From: JAXGPP01 sp964436865 | GTDB lineage: Bacteria > Planctomycetota > Planctomycetia > Pirellulales > Thermoguttaceae | Length of the DNA stretch: 41,953 nucleotides | NCBI GenBank assembly: GCA_964436865.1 | Contig: CAYTFK010000022.1 | Span: 1 to 41,953 of the forward strand | Direction: 5' to 3' | Part shown: positions 33,451 to 41,199 of the stretch, in pieces | How the letters are laid out: the number at the start of each line of letters is the position of its first letter | Position numbering within the stretch: position 1 is the stretch's first letter | Program-made: the position numbers and the translations under genes | Notes under the pieces: model-generated | Told to the model about the DNA's origin: nothing | What the model saw: the letters and a program-made list of their open reading frames with translations, nothing else | The model's database searches: none

Positions 33451-34707
33451 ATGTGTGCTTCCCCGGCTGTGAAAACTGACAATGTCGGCAAGATTCTGGA
33501 AAAGGCGATGGACGCCGGCGGCGGTATCTTGCGTCTCACTCCCAACTGGGTCCCGCGGAGCTTTCTGCAACCTGGCAAGCGGATCAAGCTGGCGCCGACT
33601 GACTGGTACGCCTTGGGCACGGACCGCGGCGGGATCGACGAGCGCTGGTTTGCCAGCACCACCGAGGCGGCCAATGACGGGCGTGCCTGGGACGAAGGGC
33701 TGTCGTGGTGCATCTTCGAAGGGCAACGGTTCCTGCTCCGTGACGCCGTGGCCGAGGGCCAGGGCCGCGTGATCGGCAAGGCGATCTGGGAGAAGTACCA
33801 GCGTTGGCCCGTGTACTCGAAGTTCTTCGACAACATGGGGCCGATCCCGCACCACATGCACCAGCAGCACGAGCACGCGGCGAAGACCGGCCAGCAGGGC
33901 AAGCCGGAGTGCTATTACTTCCCGCCGCAACTCAATAACGCCGAGAACCACTTCGACTACACGTTCATGGGCCTGGAGCCCGGCACCACCAAGGATGACG
34001 TCCGCCGCTGTCTGGAGAACTGGAACAAGGGGGACAACGGCATCCTGGACCTGTCGAAGGCCTACCGCCTGAAGCCGGGCACCGGGTGGATGATCCCCGC
34101 CGGCGTACTCCATGCACCGGGGTCGATGTGCACCTACGAGCCGCAGTGGGGCAGCGACGTGTTCGGCATGTTCCAGTCGCTCGTCGAAGGCCGCCGCGTG
34201 CCGTGGGACCTCTTGGTCAAGGATGTTCCCGCCGACAAGCATCAGGATCTCGACTACATCATCGAGCAGCTTGATTGGGAGAAGAACGTCGATCCGTGCT
34301 TCAAGGACCACAACTACGTTGAGCCGATCGTCGACGAGCAAGCCTCCGGCCCCGGTTATACCGACCGCTGGATCGACTATGGCGGCTTCGACGGCGAGCA
34401 ACTCGTTTCGGCGAAGGAATTGACGATCATGCCGGGCGCGAAGATGACGCTCCGCGATCCGGGCGCCAGCGGCTGGATCACGATGCAGGGAACCGGCCGG
34501 ATGGGCAAGATGCAACTGCAAACCCCGGCCATGATCCACTACGGCGAAGAGCCGTGGGACGAGGTGTTCATCACCGCCGAAGCGGCCGCGGCCGGGATCG
34601 AGATCGAGAACACCGGCGGCGAACCGCTGGTGGGCCTGCGCTACTTCGGCCCCAATGTGCACAAGAGCACGCCGAAGATCGGCGACCATAGGAAGCAGAA
34701 GAAGTAA
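33451..34707 (+). CDS. Cupin/phosphomannose-isomerase-like protein
   Basis: 418 aa, cytoplasmic. A metal-binding cupin cluster is visible at residues 130-142 (GPIPHHMHQQHEH, with H134, H135, H137, H140, H142) and E153 in PECYYFP, matching class I mannose-6-phosphate isomerase-type metal sites. A second cupin-like barrel spans about 210-400, with KPGTGWMIPAGVLHAPGS carrying another histidine. It should isomerise or bind a sugar or sugar acid, but not necessarily mannose 6-phosphate. The ATG at 33451 has AGGAG 8 nt upstream. It is the first gene of a rightward group with a TIM-barrel isomerase-like protein and a Gfo/Idh/MocA dehydrogenase. A stem-loop follows its stop. Confidence 0.82.
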   Translation: MCASPAVKTDNVGKILEKAMDAGGGILRLTPNWVPRSFLQPGKRIKLAPTDWYALGTDRGGIDERWFASTTEAANDGRAWDEGLSWCIFEGQRFLLRDAVAEGQGRVIGKAIWEKYQRWPVYSKFFDNMGPIPHHMHQQHEHAAKTGQQGKPECYYFPPQLNNAENHFDYTFMGLEPGTTKDDVRRCLENWNKGDNGILDLSKAYRLKPGTGWMIPAGVLHAPGSMCTYEPQWGSDVFGMFQSLVEGRRVPWDLLVKDVPADKHQDLDYIIEQLDWEKNVDPCFKDHNYVEPIVDEQASGPGYTDRWIDYGGFDGEQLVSAKELTIMPGAKMTLRDPGASGWITMQGTGRMGKMQLQTPAMIHYGEEPWDEVFITAEAAAAGIEIENTGGEPLVGLRYFGPNVHKSTPKIGDHRKQKK

Positions 34708-34721
34708 GACGCGGCCGTTTG

Positions 34722-34757
34722 AATCTCCCCTCTCCTGCGTGCGGAAGAGGGGGGATT
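34722..34757 (+). promoter_or_regulatory. Intercistronic stem-loop between cupin and TIM-barrel genes
   Basis: Arms AATCTCCCCTCT (34722-34733) and AGAGGGGGGATT (34746-34757) pair over 12 bp with one G-T wobble around a 12-nt loop. No T-run follows, so it may be an mRNA-stabilising or attenuator structure rather than a terminator. It resembles, in composition, the terminator at 37624-37669. Confidence 0.55.
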
Positions 34758-34814
34758 TGGCGGCAACGCGGCTGTTTCCTGATCCATTTATCCTCAATCC
34801 GACCGGTAACAATA

Positions 34815-35879
34815 ATGACCACAACCCACACCAACAACTACCCGAAGCTTCACAACGCGGCTTGGCCGGGCGTGGTCGGCAAGGGCGATGGCGGTGAACC
34901 GCCGATCGACCTGGATACGATGCTCGACCTGACCGCGGCCGCGGAGGTTGACGGCGTCAAGTTCGACGGCTTCGACCTTTTTCTCTATCTGCCGCACATT
35001 GATATCGACGCCACGGTCAAGAGCGACGATGCGATCAAGGAACTGGCGGGCAAGGCGGCGGCCCGTAATCTGGCCATTGGCACCGTGGTGGCGCCGATCT
35101 GGGGTGGGACCGGAGGCGGCGCGGCGATGGGTGACGAAGCCGAGCGGCGCAAGTTCCTCGACCAGGTCCGCAAGGGTTGCCGTGTAGCCCAGCGGTTGCG
35201 CGAAATGGGGGTCCGTCCCTATGGCGCGGTACGGATTGACTCGGCGTCGGGAGTGGAGCCCTGGTTGGCCGACCCGGAGGAGAACCAGAAGAGGATCGCC
35301 GCAACTTTCCGCGAGGCGTGCACGATTGCCGAGGACCACGGCGAGCGCCTGGCGGCCGAGGGCGAGATCTGCTGGGGCGGCATGCACAGTTGGAAGCGGA
35401 TGCTTCAGTTGCTGGAGATGGTCGGGCGTCCGGAGACGCTTGGCTTCCAGGCCGACATGGCGCACACGCTGCTCTACATCCTCGGCTACAACGCGCCGGA
35501 AGACGCGTTGTTACCCGAGGATTTCGACTGGCACGACCCGCAGCGTTTCGATGCGGCCTACAAGACGTTGACCGACGCCCTGCGGCCGTGGACGATCGAC
35601 TTCCACGTGGCCCAGAACGATGCGACGGTGCATGGCTCGGGCTCGCACGACAAGACGGGCCGCCATTGCCAGGCGACTGATCCGAACGGCAAACTCGACA
35701 TTCCGCGGCACGCCGCCTTTTGGCTCCGTGACGGTAACGGCCATTTGACGAAGAACTTCCGCCATATCTGCTGGGACGGCTGCATGTTCTCCAACGAGAC
35801 CATGATGAAGCCCCAGACGTGGAACGCGATCCTGCGCTCGATGCTCGCCGTGCGCGACGCGCATGGGTGGAAAGAGTAG
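34815..35879 (+). CDS. TIM-barrel sugar isomerase/epimerase-like protein
   Basis: 354 aa, cytoplasmic, without a signal peptide. The AP_endonuc_2/xylose-isomerase-like TIM barrel is seen through alternating strands such as VDGVKFDGFDLFLYLPHIDI, IGTVVAPIWGGTGGG, GERLAAEGEICWGGMHSWKR and the strand TIDFHVAQNDATVHG. Acidic and histidine residues at strand ends (E, D, H in EGEICWGG, QADMAH, DFHVAQND) are the expected metal ligands. The frame extends to 34719, but the segment upstream of the ATG at 34815 runs through the stem-loop and is not protein-like. No Shine-Dalgarno is seen, so translation may be coupled or leaderless-like. It is followed by the S23 element, which separates it from the dehydrogenase. 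Confidence 0.83.
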   Translation: MTTTHTNNYPKLHNAAWPGVVGKGDGGEPPIDLDTMLDLTAAAEVDGVKFDGFDLFLYLPHIDIDATVKSDDAIKELAGKAAARNLAIGTVVAPIWGGTGGGAAMGDEAERRKFLDQVRKGCRVAQRLREMGVRPYGAVRIDSASGVEPWLADPEENQKRIAATFREACTIAEDHGERLAAEGEICWGGMHSWKRMLQLLEMVGRPETLGFQADMAHTLLYILGYNAPEDALLPEDFDWHDPQRFDAAYKTLTDALRPWTIDFHVAQNDATVHGSGSHDKTGRHCQATDPNGKLDIPRHAAFWLRDGNGHLTKNFRHICWDGCMFSNETMMKPQTWNAILRSMLAVRDAHGWKE

Positions 35880-35884
35880 AGGCC

Positions 35885-35917
35885 AAGCACCGATGACCAA
35901 GCACCAATGACCAATGG
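35885..35917 (+). repeat. Left inverted repeat of the S23 element
   Basis: It consists of two tandem 14-nt units (35885-35898 and 35899-35912, one difference) and AATGG. It pairs with 36344-36376 in reverse complement at 31 of 33 positions, exactly so for 35895-35917. Confidence 0.85.
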
Positions 35918-35932
35918 GGCGCGGGCTTCACG

Positions 35933-36328
35933 ATGGGTGAAGATCATCCGGGTGATTCGGCCGGTGGCAGCCAACGGTATGATCTTGGCGAGCGAACGGC
36001 ACAGTCTGGCGAAGCGGTGGTTCGGTTCGCCCGCGGCGTTCCGGTCGACGCGATCACCTCATCGTTGATCACGCAGTTGGTCCGTGCGGGAACGAGCGTT
36101 GGCGCGAATTATGGGGAATCCGACGAGGCCGGCTCACGAAAGGAGTTTCGCTACCGCATCAGCTTGTGCCGCCGCGAGGCGCGCGAATCAAAACACTGGC
36201 TGCGGATGATCGTGGTTGCGGTGCCCGGCGCGAAATCCAACGCGCGAGCTCTATGGTGCTAGGCAAACCAATTGACGAAGATCTTCGCCGCGATCCATCG
36301 AAAAGGAGACAAGGAGGGCGAAAGCTAA
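35933..36328 (+). pseudogene. S23-type four-helix-bundle protein interrupted by an amber codon
   Basis: The reading frame from ATG 35933 encodes 109 residues that match the S23/23S-rRNA-intervening-sequence protein family: YDLGERTAQSGEAVVRFA, SLITQLVRAGTSVGANYGES, then RRISLC-type helix and RRESKHWLRM-like helix (REARESKHWLRMI). It stops at TAG 36260-36262. In the same frame 21 more codons follow to TAA at 36326-36328, starting ANQLTKIFAAIHRK, which is the expected end of the last helix (the family pattern is W-x-EA-x-EL-x-x-IF). So one codon, likely GAG (Glu), became TAG. Hallmark positions are also changed (E to G in YDLEERT, C to G in ANYCE). Most likely a decaying gene; a truncated product or amber readthrough remain possible. 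Confidence 0.8.
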
Positions 36329-36343
36329 TCGACGGCGCCAAAG

Positions 36344-36376
36344 CCATTGGTCATTGGTGCTTGGTCATTGGTACTT
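36344..36376 (-). repeat. Right inverted repeat of the S23 element
   Basis: Reverse complement of the left repeat, with two mismatches in the outer 10 nt. It carries the 14-nt unit twice (36349-36362 and 36363-36376) on the minus strand. It ends 51 bp before the start of the dehydrogenase gene. Confidence 0.85.
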
Positions 36377-36427
36377 CCCTCCTCACCATACTGCCTGATT
36401 CTCAAACCATTTGACACGAGGGTTAGC

Positions 36428-37594
36428 ATGACCAAAGAACTTCGCGTCGGCGTACTGGGTTGCGGTTTCATGGGGCGGACGCATTCGAATGCATATAGCC
36501 AGGTGAACCACTTCTTCGATCGCGAGCACAAACCGGTCCTGAAGGCGGCCTACGGGCGCGAAGAAGACCGGTCGAAGCTCGAAAAGTTCGCCCAGCAATG
36601 GGGCTACGAATCGATCGAAACCGACTGGCGGAAGGTCGTCGAGCGCAACGATATCGATCTGGTCGACGTGTGCGTGCCGAACCACATGCACCACGACGTG
36701 GTCATGGCCGCCGCCCAGGCCGGCAAGATGATCATCTGCGAGAAACCGCTGGCGATGACCGCCAAGGAGGCGGAGGAGATGGTCCAGGCGGTGGAGAAGG
36801 CGGGCGTCGCCAATATGGTGTCGTTCAACTACCGCCGCGTGCCGGCCATCTCGCTGGCCAAGCAGGTGATCGAGGAAGGGCGAATCGGCCGCCCGTTCCA
36901 TTACCGCGCGACGTACCTCCAGGACTACACGATCGGCAGCAACGTGCCCCAGGGGGGCATGGCGCTCTGGCGGCTCGACTCGCGCGTGGCCGGTTCCGGC
37001 GTCACCGGCGACCTCCTGGCCCACTCGATCGATACGGCCGAGTGGCTCAACGGTCCGATCCAGAAGGTGGTCGCCTACACCGAGACGTTCGTCAAGGAGC
37101 GGAAGCACGCCGAAACGGGGAAAGTGGAAAAGGTCGACATCGACGACGCCTGCATGTTCCTGGCAGTCTTCGCCAACGGTTCCATGGGCACCTTCGAGAG
37201 CACCCGGTACGCTCGCGGCCGCAAGAACTACAATACGTTCGAACTCAACGGCGAGCGCGGCTCGGTGTTCTTCGATCTCGAGGACCCGCATATCCTCGAG
37301 TTCTTCCGCTATGCCGACCCGGACACCGGCAAGAAGATCGAGGATCATCTCACCGGCTGGCAGCGGATCCACGTGACCAATTCCGAGCACCCTTACATGA
37401 AGAATTGGTGGGTGCCGGGTACGACGATTGGCTACGAACACACATTTATCAACGGGCTGGCCGATTTCCTGGCGAGCATCGAGGGCGGACCTAAGTTCCA
37501 GCCCGACTTCCGCTCCGCCTGGCGGACCCAGCGGGTTTGCGACGCGGTGCTCGACAGCGCCCGGCAGCGTCAGTGGATCGAAATCGCCGAATAG
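36428..37594 (+). CDS. Cytoplasmic Gfo/Idh/MocA-family oxidoreductase
   Basis: 388 aa without a signal peptide, unlike the Tat-exported paralogue at 23009-24457. The Rossmann motif is GCGFMG (11-16) and the family EKP is at 105-107 (ICEKPLAM). The C-terminal substrate domain contains the GSNVPQGGMALWRLD segment and a DLLAHSIDTAEW segment with the usual D-x-x-x-H pair. It should oxidise or reduce a sugar or cyclitol with NAD(P). The ATG at 36428 has GAGGG 6 nt upstream. It completes a rightward group of isomerase-like and dehydrogenase genes, interrupted by the S23 element, and is followed by a strong terminator. Confidence 0.92.
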   Translation: MTKELRVGVLGCGFMGRTHSNAYSQVNHFFDREHKPVLKAAYGREEDRSKLEKFAQQWGYESIETDWRKVVERNDIDLVDVCVPNHMHHDVVMAAAQAGKMIICEKPLAMTAKEAEEMVQAVEKAGVANMVSFNYRRVPAISLAKQVIEEGRIGRPFHYRATYLQDYTIGSNVPQGGMALWRLDSRVAGSGVTGDLLAHSIDTAEWLNGPIQKVVAYTETFVKERKHAETGKVEKVDIDDACMFLAVFANGSMGTFESTRYARGRKNYNTFELNGERGSVFFDLEDPHILEFFRYADPDTGKKIEDHLTGWQRIHVTNSEHPYMKNWWVPGTTIGYEHTFINGLADFLASIEGGPKFQPDFRSAWRTQRVCDAVLDSARQRQWIEIAE

Positions 37595-37623
37595 GCGAGC
37601 TTGGTGACTTCGACAACTCAAGA

Positions 37624-37669
37624 GCGATTCTCCTCTTTTGTTCACAGGAGAGGGGAATCGCGTTTTTTT
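37624..37669 (+). terminator. Intrinsic terminator after the dehydrogenase gene
   Basis: A stem of up to 16 bp (left arm 37624-37639, right arm 37646-37661, with a few G-T pairs) ends in a seven-T run at 37663-37669. It begins 29 nt after the dehydrogenase stop and so closes the cupin-TIM-dehydrogenase group, separating it from the sialidase. Confidence 0.88.
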
Positions 37670-37742
37670 CTCGCGAGCCGAGAGGTTCAAGCAGGCGGGG
37701 TTTGTGAGACCTGCTTCGATGCTCATACGAGGTGAAGATCTC

Positions 37743-39023
37743 ATGCGATCTGCCGTTGCATTTATCAGCGTGCTTTCGGTCATTGGCGGCCTCCAGGCGC
37801 CGACGCTGGCGGCGGAGCCGATCCTCGAGAAGATGGATCTCTTTGCCGCCGGCGAGCAGGGCTACATCATGTTCCGCATTCCGGGGCTGCTCGTCACTCC
37901 GAGAGGTGCGCTGCTGGCCTATTGCGAGGCCCGCGCCGGCGGAGGCGACTGGACAAACGAGGATATCCTCCTGCGGCGAAGCACCGACGGCGGGCGGACG
38001 TGGGACAAGGCCCGCGTGCTGGTCAAGCTGCCCGACCCGCAGCCCCGCAATCCGCTCCGCGAGGAACTGAAGGCCGAACTCGGCGAGGGGCAGATCGACG
38101 CCCGCACCTACCACAACTGCGTGATGATCGCCGACTGCGAATCGGGAGCGGTGCATGTGCTATTCCACCTGGACTACTGGCGCGTCTTCTACATGCGGAG
38201 CGATGACGACGGCGTGACCTTCAGCACGCCGCGCGAACTCACCGCCGTCGTCGCCGGTTATCGCAGCAAGGGTTATCCCTGGCGGGTGGTGGGCAATGGC
38301 TGTGGGCACGGCATCCAACTGGCGACCGGAACGTGGAAAGGTCGGCTGCTGGTGCCGCTCTGGCTATCCGACTCGTCGCAACCGCGTGGGCACGGACATC
38401 GCCCCTCTCATGTCGGAGTCCTGTACAGCGACGATCACGGCGACACGTGGCAGATCGGCGACTGGGTGGCGAAAAACGGTGAAGGGATCAAGTCTCCCAG
38501 CGAGGCCTGTCCGGTGCAACTCGCCGATGGACGGGTGCTGTTCAACATGCGCCACGAAAGCCCCCAAAGACTCCGCGCTGTGGCGACCAGCGCCGACGGC
38601 ACGACGGGGTGGAGTCCGCTCCGGTTCGATCCGGCGCTCTACGATCCCATTTGTGAAGCGAGCATGATCCGTGTGCCGCAAAAGGAGAGCGATCGCCGCG
38701 CTGTTCTGTTCGCCAACCCCGATCCGCGCGGCGCCGCGCCGGGTGAGGACGGCAAGCCGGATCCGCCGGAACCTCGCGCCCGCCGGAACCTTACGCTTAA
38801 GCTCAGCTACGATGAGTGCGCTTCGTGGCCGGTGCGCAAGGTGCTCGAATCGGGCATTGCCGGCTACTGCGATCTTGCCGCCGCGGACGAAGGAACGCTG
38901 TTCTGCCTCTTCGAACGCGGCAGCACAAAACGCGGCGACCACTACGCCACGGCGGCCCTCACCTTGGCGCGGTTCAACCTTGAGTGGCTGACCGACGGCC
39001 ATAACGCGCCGAAGGAACCGTAG
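37743..39023 (+). CDS. Secreted exo-alpha-sialidase-like protein
   Basis: 426 aa. A signal peptide (AVAFISVLSVIGGLQAPTLAA) is followed by the sialidase opening FRIPGLLVTPRGALLAYCEAR, containing the RIP motif (R45). Three Asp-box repeats (S-x-D-x-G-x-x-W/F) are visible: STDGGRTW at 80-87, RSDDDGVTF at 152-160 and YSDDHGDTW at 228-236. These place it in the six-bladed GH33-type propeller superfamily, probably releasing terminal sialic or related nonulosonic acids from glycans. The ATG at 37743 is chosen for the signal peptide and GAGGTGAAG site; the frame runs further upstream through the terminator. It converges with the heparinase gene. Confidence 0.88.
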   Translation: MRSAVAFISVLSVIGGLQAPTLAAEPILEKMDLFAAGEQGYIMFRIPGLLVTPRGALLAYCEARAGGGDWTNEDILLRRSTDGGRTWDKARVLVKLPDPQPRNPLREELKAELGEGQIDARTYHNCVMIADCESGAVHVLFHLDYWRVFYMRSDDDGVTFSTPRELTAVVAGYRSKGYPWRVVGNGCGHGIQLATGTWKGRLLVPLWLSDSSQPRGHGHRPSHVGVLYSDDHGDTWQIGDWVAKNGEGIKSPSEACPVQLADGRVLFNMRHESPQRLRAVATSADGTTGWSPLRFDPALYDPICEASMIRVPQKESDRRAVLFANPDPRGAAPGEDGKPDPPEPRARRNLTLKLSYDECASWPVRKVLESGIAGYCDLAAADEGTLFCLFERGSTKRGDHYATAALTLARFNLEWLTDGHNAPKEP

Positions 39024-39141
39024 CCGACCAGGGCCATTTTGACGCGAAGGCCGGTTTCAAGTTATGCGCGTGCTCCGTCGTGTTTGGAAAGTTGCCAGAC
39101 GCAGAGAACTCGCGGCCCCAGTCTTCGCAGCTTTTAGCGTG

Positions 39142-41064
39142 CTACTCGGTCTGCAGGCGATCGGCGACCGTTTCGCTGGCGGAGCCGGGGGTGGCAAGTA
39201 CGGTGAGCCGGAGGTTGCCGTTTTCGGATGCGACGGCCTCGAAGGCGACCATGCGAGTTCCCGGATTGGGCGAATCCCACTCGTTTCGCGGGGTCGCCGT
39301 ATCAATCACCTTCCAGCGAGCCGCGCCGGGCGAGATGATCCGCAGTGTGAGCCGCTCGCCACCCTCGCGGAGTTCCAGGGTGGGTGCATCGAGTTTTCCG
39401 GGCGTCCCCTTGGTGATCATTCCCCAGCGAACGCGACTGCCGGGTTTGAGTCCTGCCAGCCGGTCTTCGATGACGACTTCGCGGCTGGGGAAGAGCGCGA
39501 CGCGGCGCCGGACCGATTCGGCCTGCCCCTCGTAGACCTTGCTCATATCGAGCAGGCTATAGGCCTCGCCGGGTCGATCGGAGAACTCGACGATCTGGCC
39601 GTGAGCCGAAGCGCGCTGGAGCTGATCGTCGATCACCAGCGTGTTGTGCCCGTGGTTGCTCTGGCGGAAGATCTTCCAGCGGTCGGAATTCTGGGCGCGG
39701 CTCCAGAGATCCATCCCTCGTGACTCGATGCCGTGGTAGCCTTCGGCGCCGAGGTCGTACGCCCAGCGAACACCGTCGGCATCGAGCACGAACGAACCGA
39801 TGTCCATCTGGCCGTGGCTGCCCGAAGGACTGCCTCCCTTGAGCCCCACGAATGTCGCTTGCGGGTCGGTCCACGAACTGCGATGGACGGCGATGGCCGT
39901 CTCGGAGCGGCTTTGCCAGTTCAGCGGCATGCGGATTTCCGGCGGGGCTTCGTCAGGACGCATCCAGACGAGCACCAGCGGTGCGAAGCGGCCGCCGGCG
40001 CGTACGCTGCCGCGTTTGGCGCCGGCCCGCAGCATCTCGTGTTCGCCCAGCAGCCAGTCGGGGCGGTCGTACCGCGCGGCGAACCAGAACACGGCCGGCT
40101 CGACGCTCCGCGATGCGCTGCCGTCGGCATAGTTGAACGCCAGGCCGGAGGGGCCCGTAACGAGGCTGAGATACTGGCCCGTTTTGTCGAAGCCGGGCGC
40201 CTGGCTCAGGCCGAAGTCGGAGCCGAATACACTCTCCAGCATGGCGATGAGGATCACGTTGTACGTCGTGCCGTAGGACCAGTAGCCGGGGCCCTCGGGA
40301 TAGCTTCCCTCAGGGGCGAAGGACGCCATGGAACGGGTGACATTGTGAAGGGCGCTGTGAACGGTGCGGGCCGCCAGGTCGGGCTCATCCTCCATCACGG
40401 CCAGCGCGCCGGCCGTAATGCCGCCGTGGCAGACTTGTCCCCAGTTGTTCGTCGACCGGACCCAGCCGTTATGGCGCGTTTCCCACGGGAGACGAACGCC
40501 CTTTTCAACAATCGCCCGGCGAATCTCCTCGCGGCTGGCGGGACTGAGCTGGTCGAAGAGCCAGTCGTAACCGATCGCCAAGGCGAACGTCATTTCGCCC
40601 ACGTCGAGGAAATGGCTCGGATTCCAATCGGTGAACCGCGCGGCCGCCAGCATTTCACGCTCGCAGCGGTCGGCGTGCTGCCGGTCACCCGTCAGGTGGT
40701 AAGCGGTCGCCAGGGTGAGCACGCGTCCGACTGCACGTCGCGACACGCCGAGGAGTCGCCTTCCTTCGAGTTGCCGCCGGACGGGTTCTTGACGCTCAAG
40801 CGAGGTGGCCTCGCGAACGATCGCCTGGGCCACCATCCGCGCCAGCGGGTCGTCCCCGTCCGCTTGGCGGAGCGCGGCGAGGTCCGCCTTGCTGGCGAGC
40901 AGCCGCGGATGCTCTTTGGGCGCCTTCTCGACGCGCTGCCTGACATCATCGAGGGAGATCGACGGCGGGTAACTTGCCTGCTCGGCTCCGCGGGCGCTGA
41001 TCGCGAGCGAAAGACAGAGGATTGCGAGGCTGCTCGTGCATGTCACGCGGCAAGTCCGACTCAT
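39142..41064 (-). CDS. Secreted heparinase II/III-family polysaccharide lyase
   Basis: 640 aa. A signal peptide (SSLAILCLSLAISARG) precedes an (alpha/alpha) toroid domain with the family segments NNWGQVCHGG (206-215, H213) and PEGPGYWSYG (256-265), then a C-terminal beta-sandwich containing SHGQMDIGSFVLDADG and HNTLVIDDQLQ, whose histidines match the structural metal site. It should cleave acidic polysaccharides such as heparin-, alginate- or ulvan-like chains by beta-elimination; the exact substrate is not given by sequence. The ATG at 41064 has AAGGAA upstream, and the N-terminal extension to 41151 is not needed. It lies downstream of the GH106-like gene and may be cotranscribed with it. 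Confidence 0.9.
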   Translation of the reverse strand: MSRTCRVTCTSSLAILCLSLAISARGAEQASYPPSISLDDVRQRVEKAPKEHPRLLASKADLAALRQADGDDPLARMVAQAIVREATSLERQEPVRRQLEGRRLLGVSRRAVGRVLTLATAYHLTGDRQHADRCEREMLAAARFTDWNPSHFLDVGEMTFALAIGYDWLFDQLSPASREEIRRAIVEKGVRLPWETRHNGWVRSTNNWGQVCHGGITAGALAVMEDEPDLAARTVHSALHNVTRSMASFAPEGSYPEGPGYWSYGTTYNVILIAMLESVFGSDFGLSQAPGFDKTGQYLSLVTGPSGLAFNYADGSASRSVEPAVFWFAARYDRPDWLLGEHEMLRAGAKRGSVRAGGRFAPLVLVWMRPDEAPPEIRMPLNWQSRSETAIAVHRSSWTDPQATFVGLKGGSPSGSHGQMDIGSFVLDADGVRWAYDLGAEGYHGIESRGMDLWSRAQNSDRWKIFRQSNHGHNTLVIDDQLQRASAHGQIVEFSDRPGEAYSLLDMSKVYEGQAESVRRRVALFPSREVVIEDRLAGLKPGSRVRWGMITKGTPGKLDAPTLELREGGERLTLRIISPGAARWKVIDTATPRNEWDSPNPGTRMVAFEAVASENGNLRLTVLATPGSASETVADRLQTE

Positions 41065-41199
41065 GGCAGTTCCTTCGGGGGCTTTCGAGGCGGAGGGATG
41101 GTCGCAGTCAATTGGCGGCCGATTATAACGGGCCCGAGCACGGGGGCACAACGAAGGCCTTTCGCTGCGGGAGGTGGATGTCAGGTAGGGGCTCGTGGA

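Larger units (their letters stand above)
35885..36376 (+). mobile_element. S23 four-helix-bundle element bounded by 33-nt inverted repeats
   Basis: About 492 bp between two genes of the same strand and apparent pathway. Ends are 33-nt inverted repeats with two mismatches, of which the inner 23 nt are exact. Each end is built of two tandem 14-mers (AAGCACCGATGACC, AAGCACCAATGACC) plus AATGG. The only gene inside is an S23-family four-helix-bundle reading frame. No transposase and no clear target duplication are present, so movement in trans or by another mechanism is inferred. This could also be a non-mobile gene cassette with structured flanks. Confidence 0.6.

Noticed and set aside
33292..34824. 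Minus-strand open frame opposite the cupin gene
   Set aside because: It is antisense to a histidine-rich metal-site protein with a good ribosome site; the frame itself has no domain.
35885..36376. Diversity-generating retroelement with Avd-like S23 protein
   Set aside because: No reverse transcriptase, template repeat or variable repeat was found within the window.
35885..36376. 23S rRNA intervening sequence
   Set aside because: The S23 gene is not inside any rRNA; flanking genes are metabolic.
36383..37783. Minus-strand frame opposite the cytoplasmic dehydrogenase
   Set aside because: It runs through the intrinsic terminator and antisense to GCGFMG and EKP motifs.
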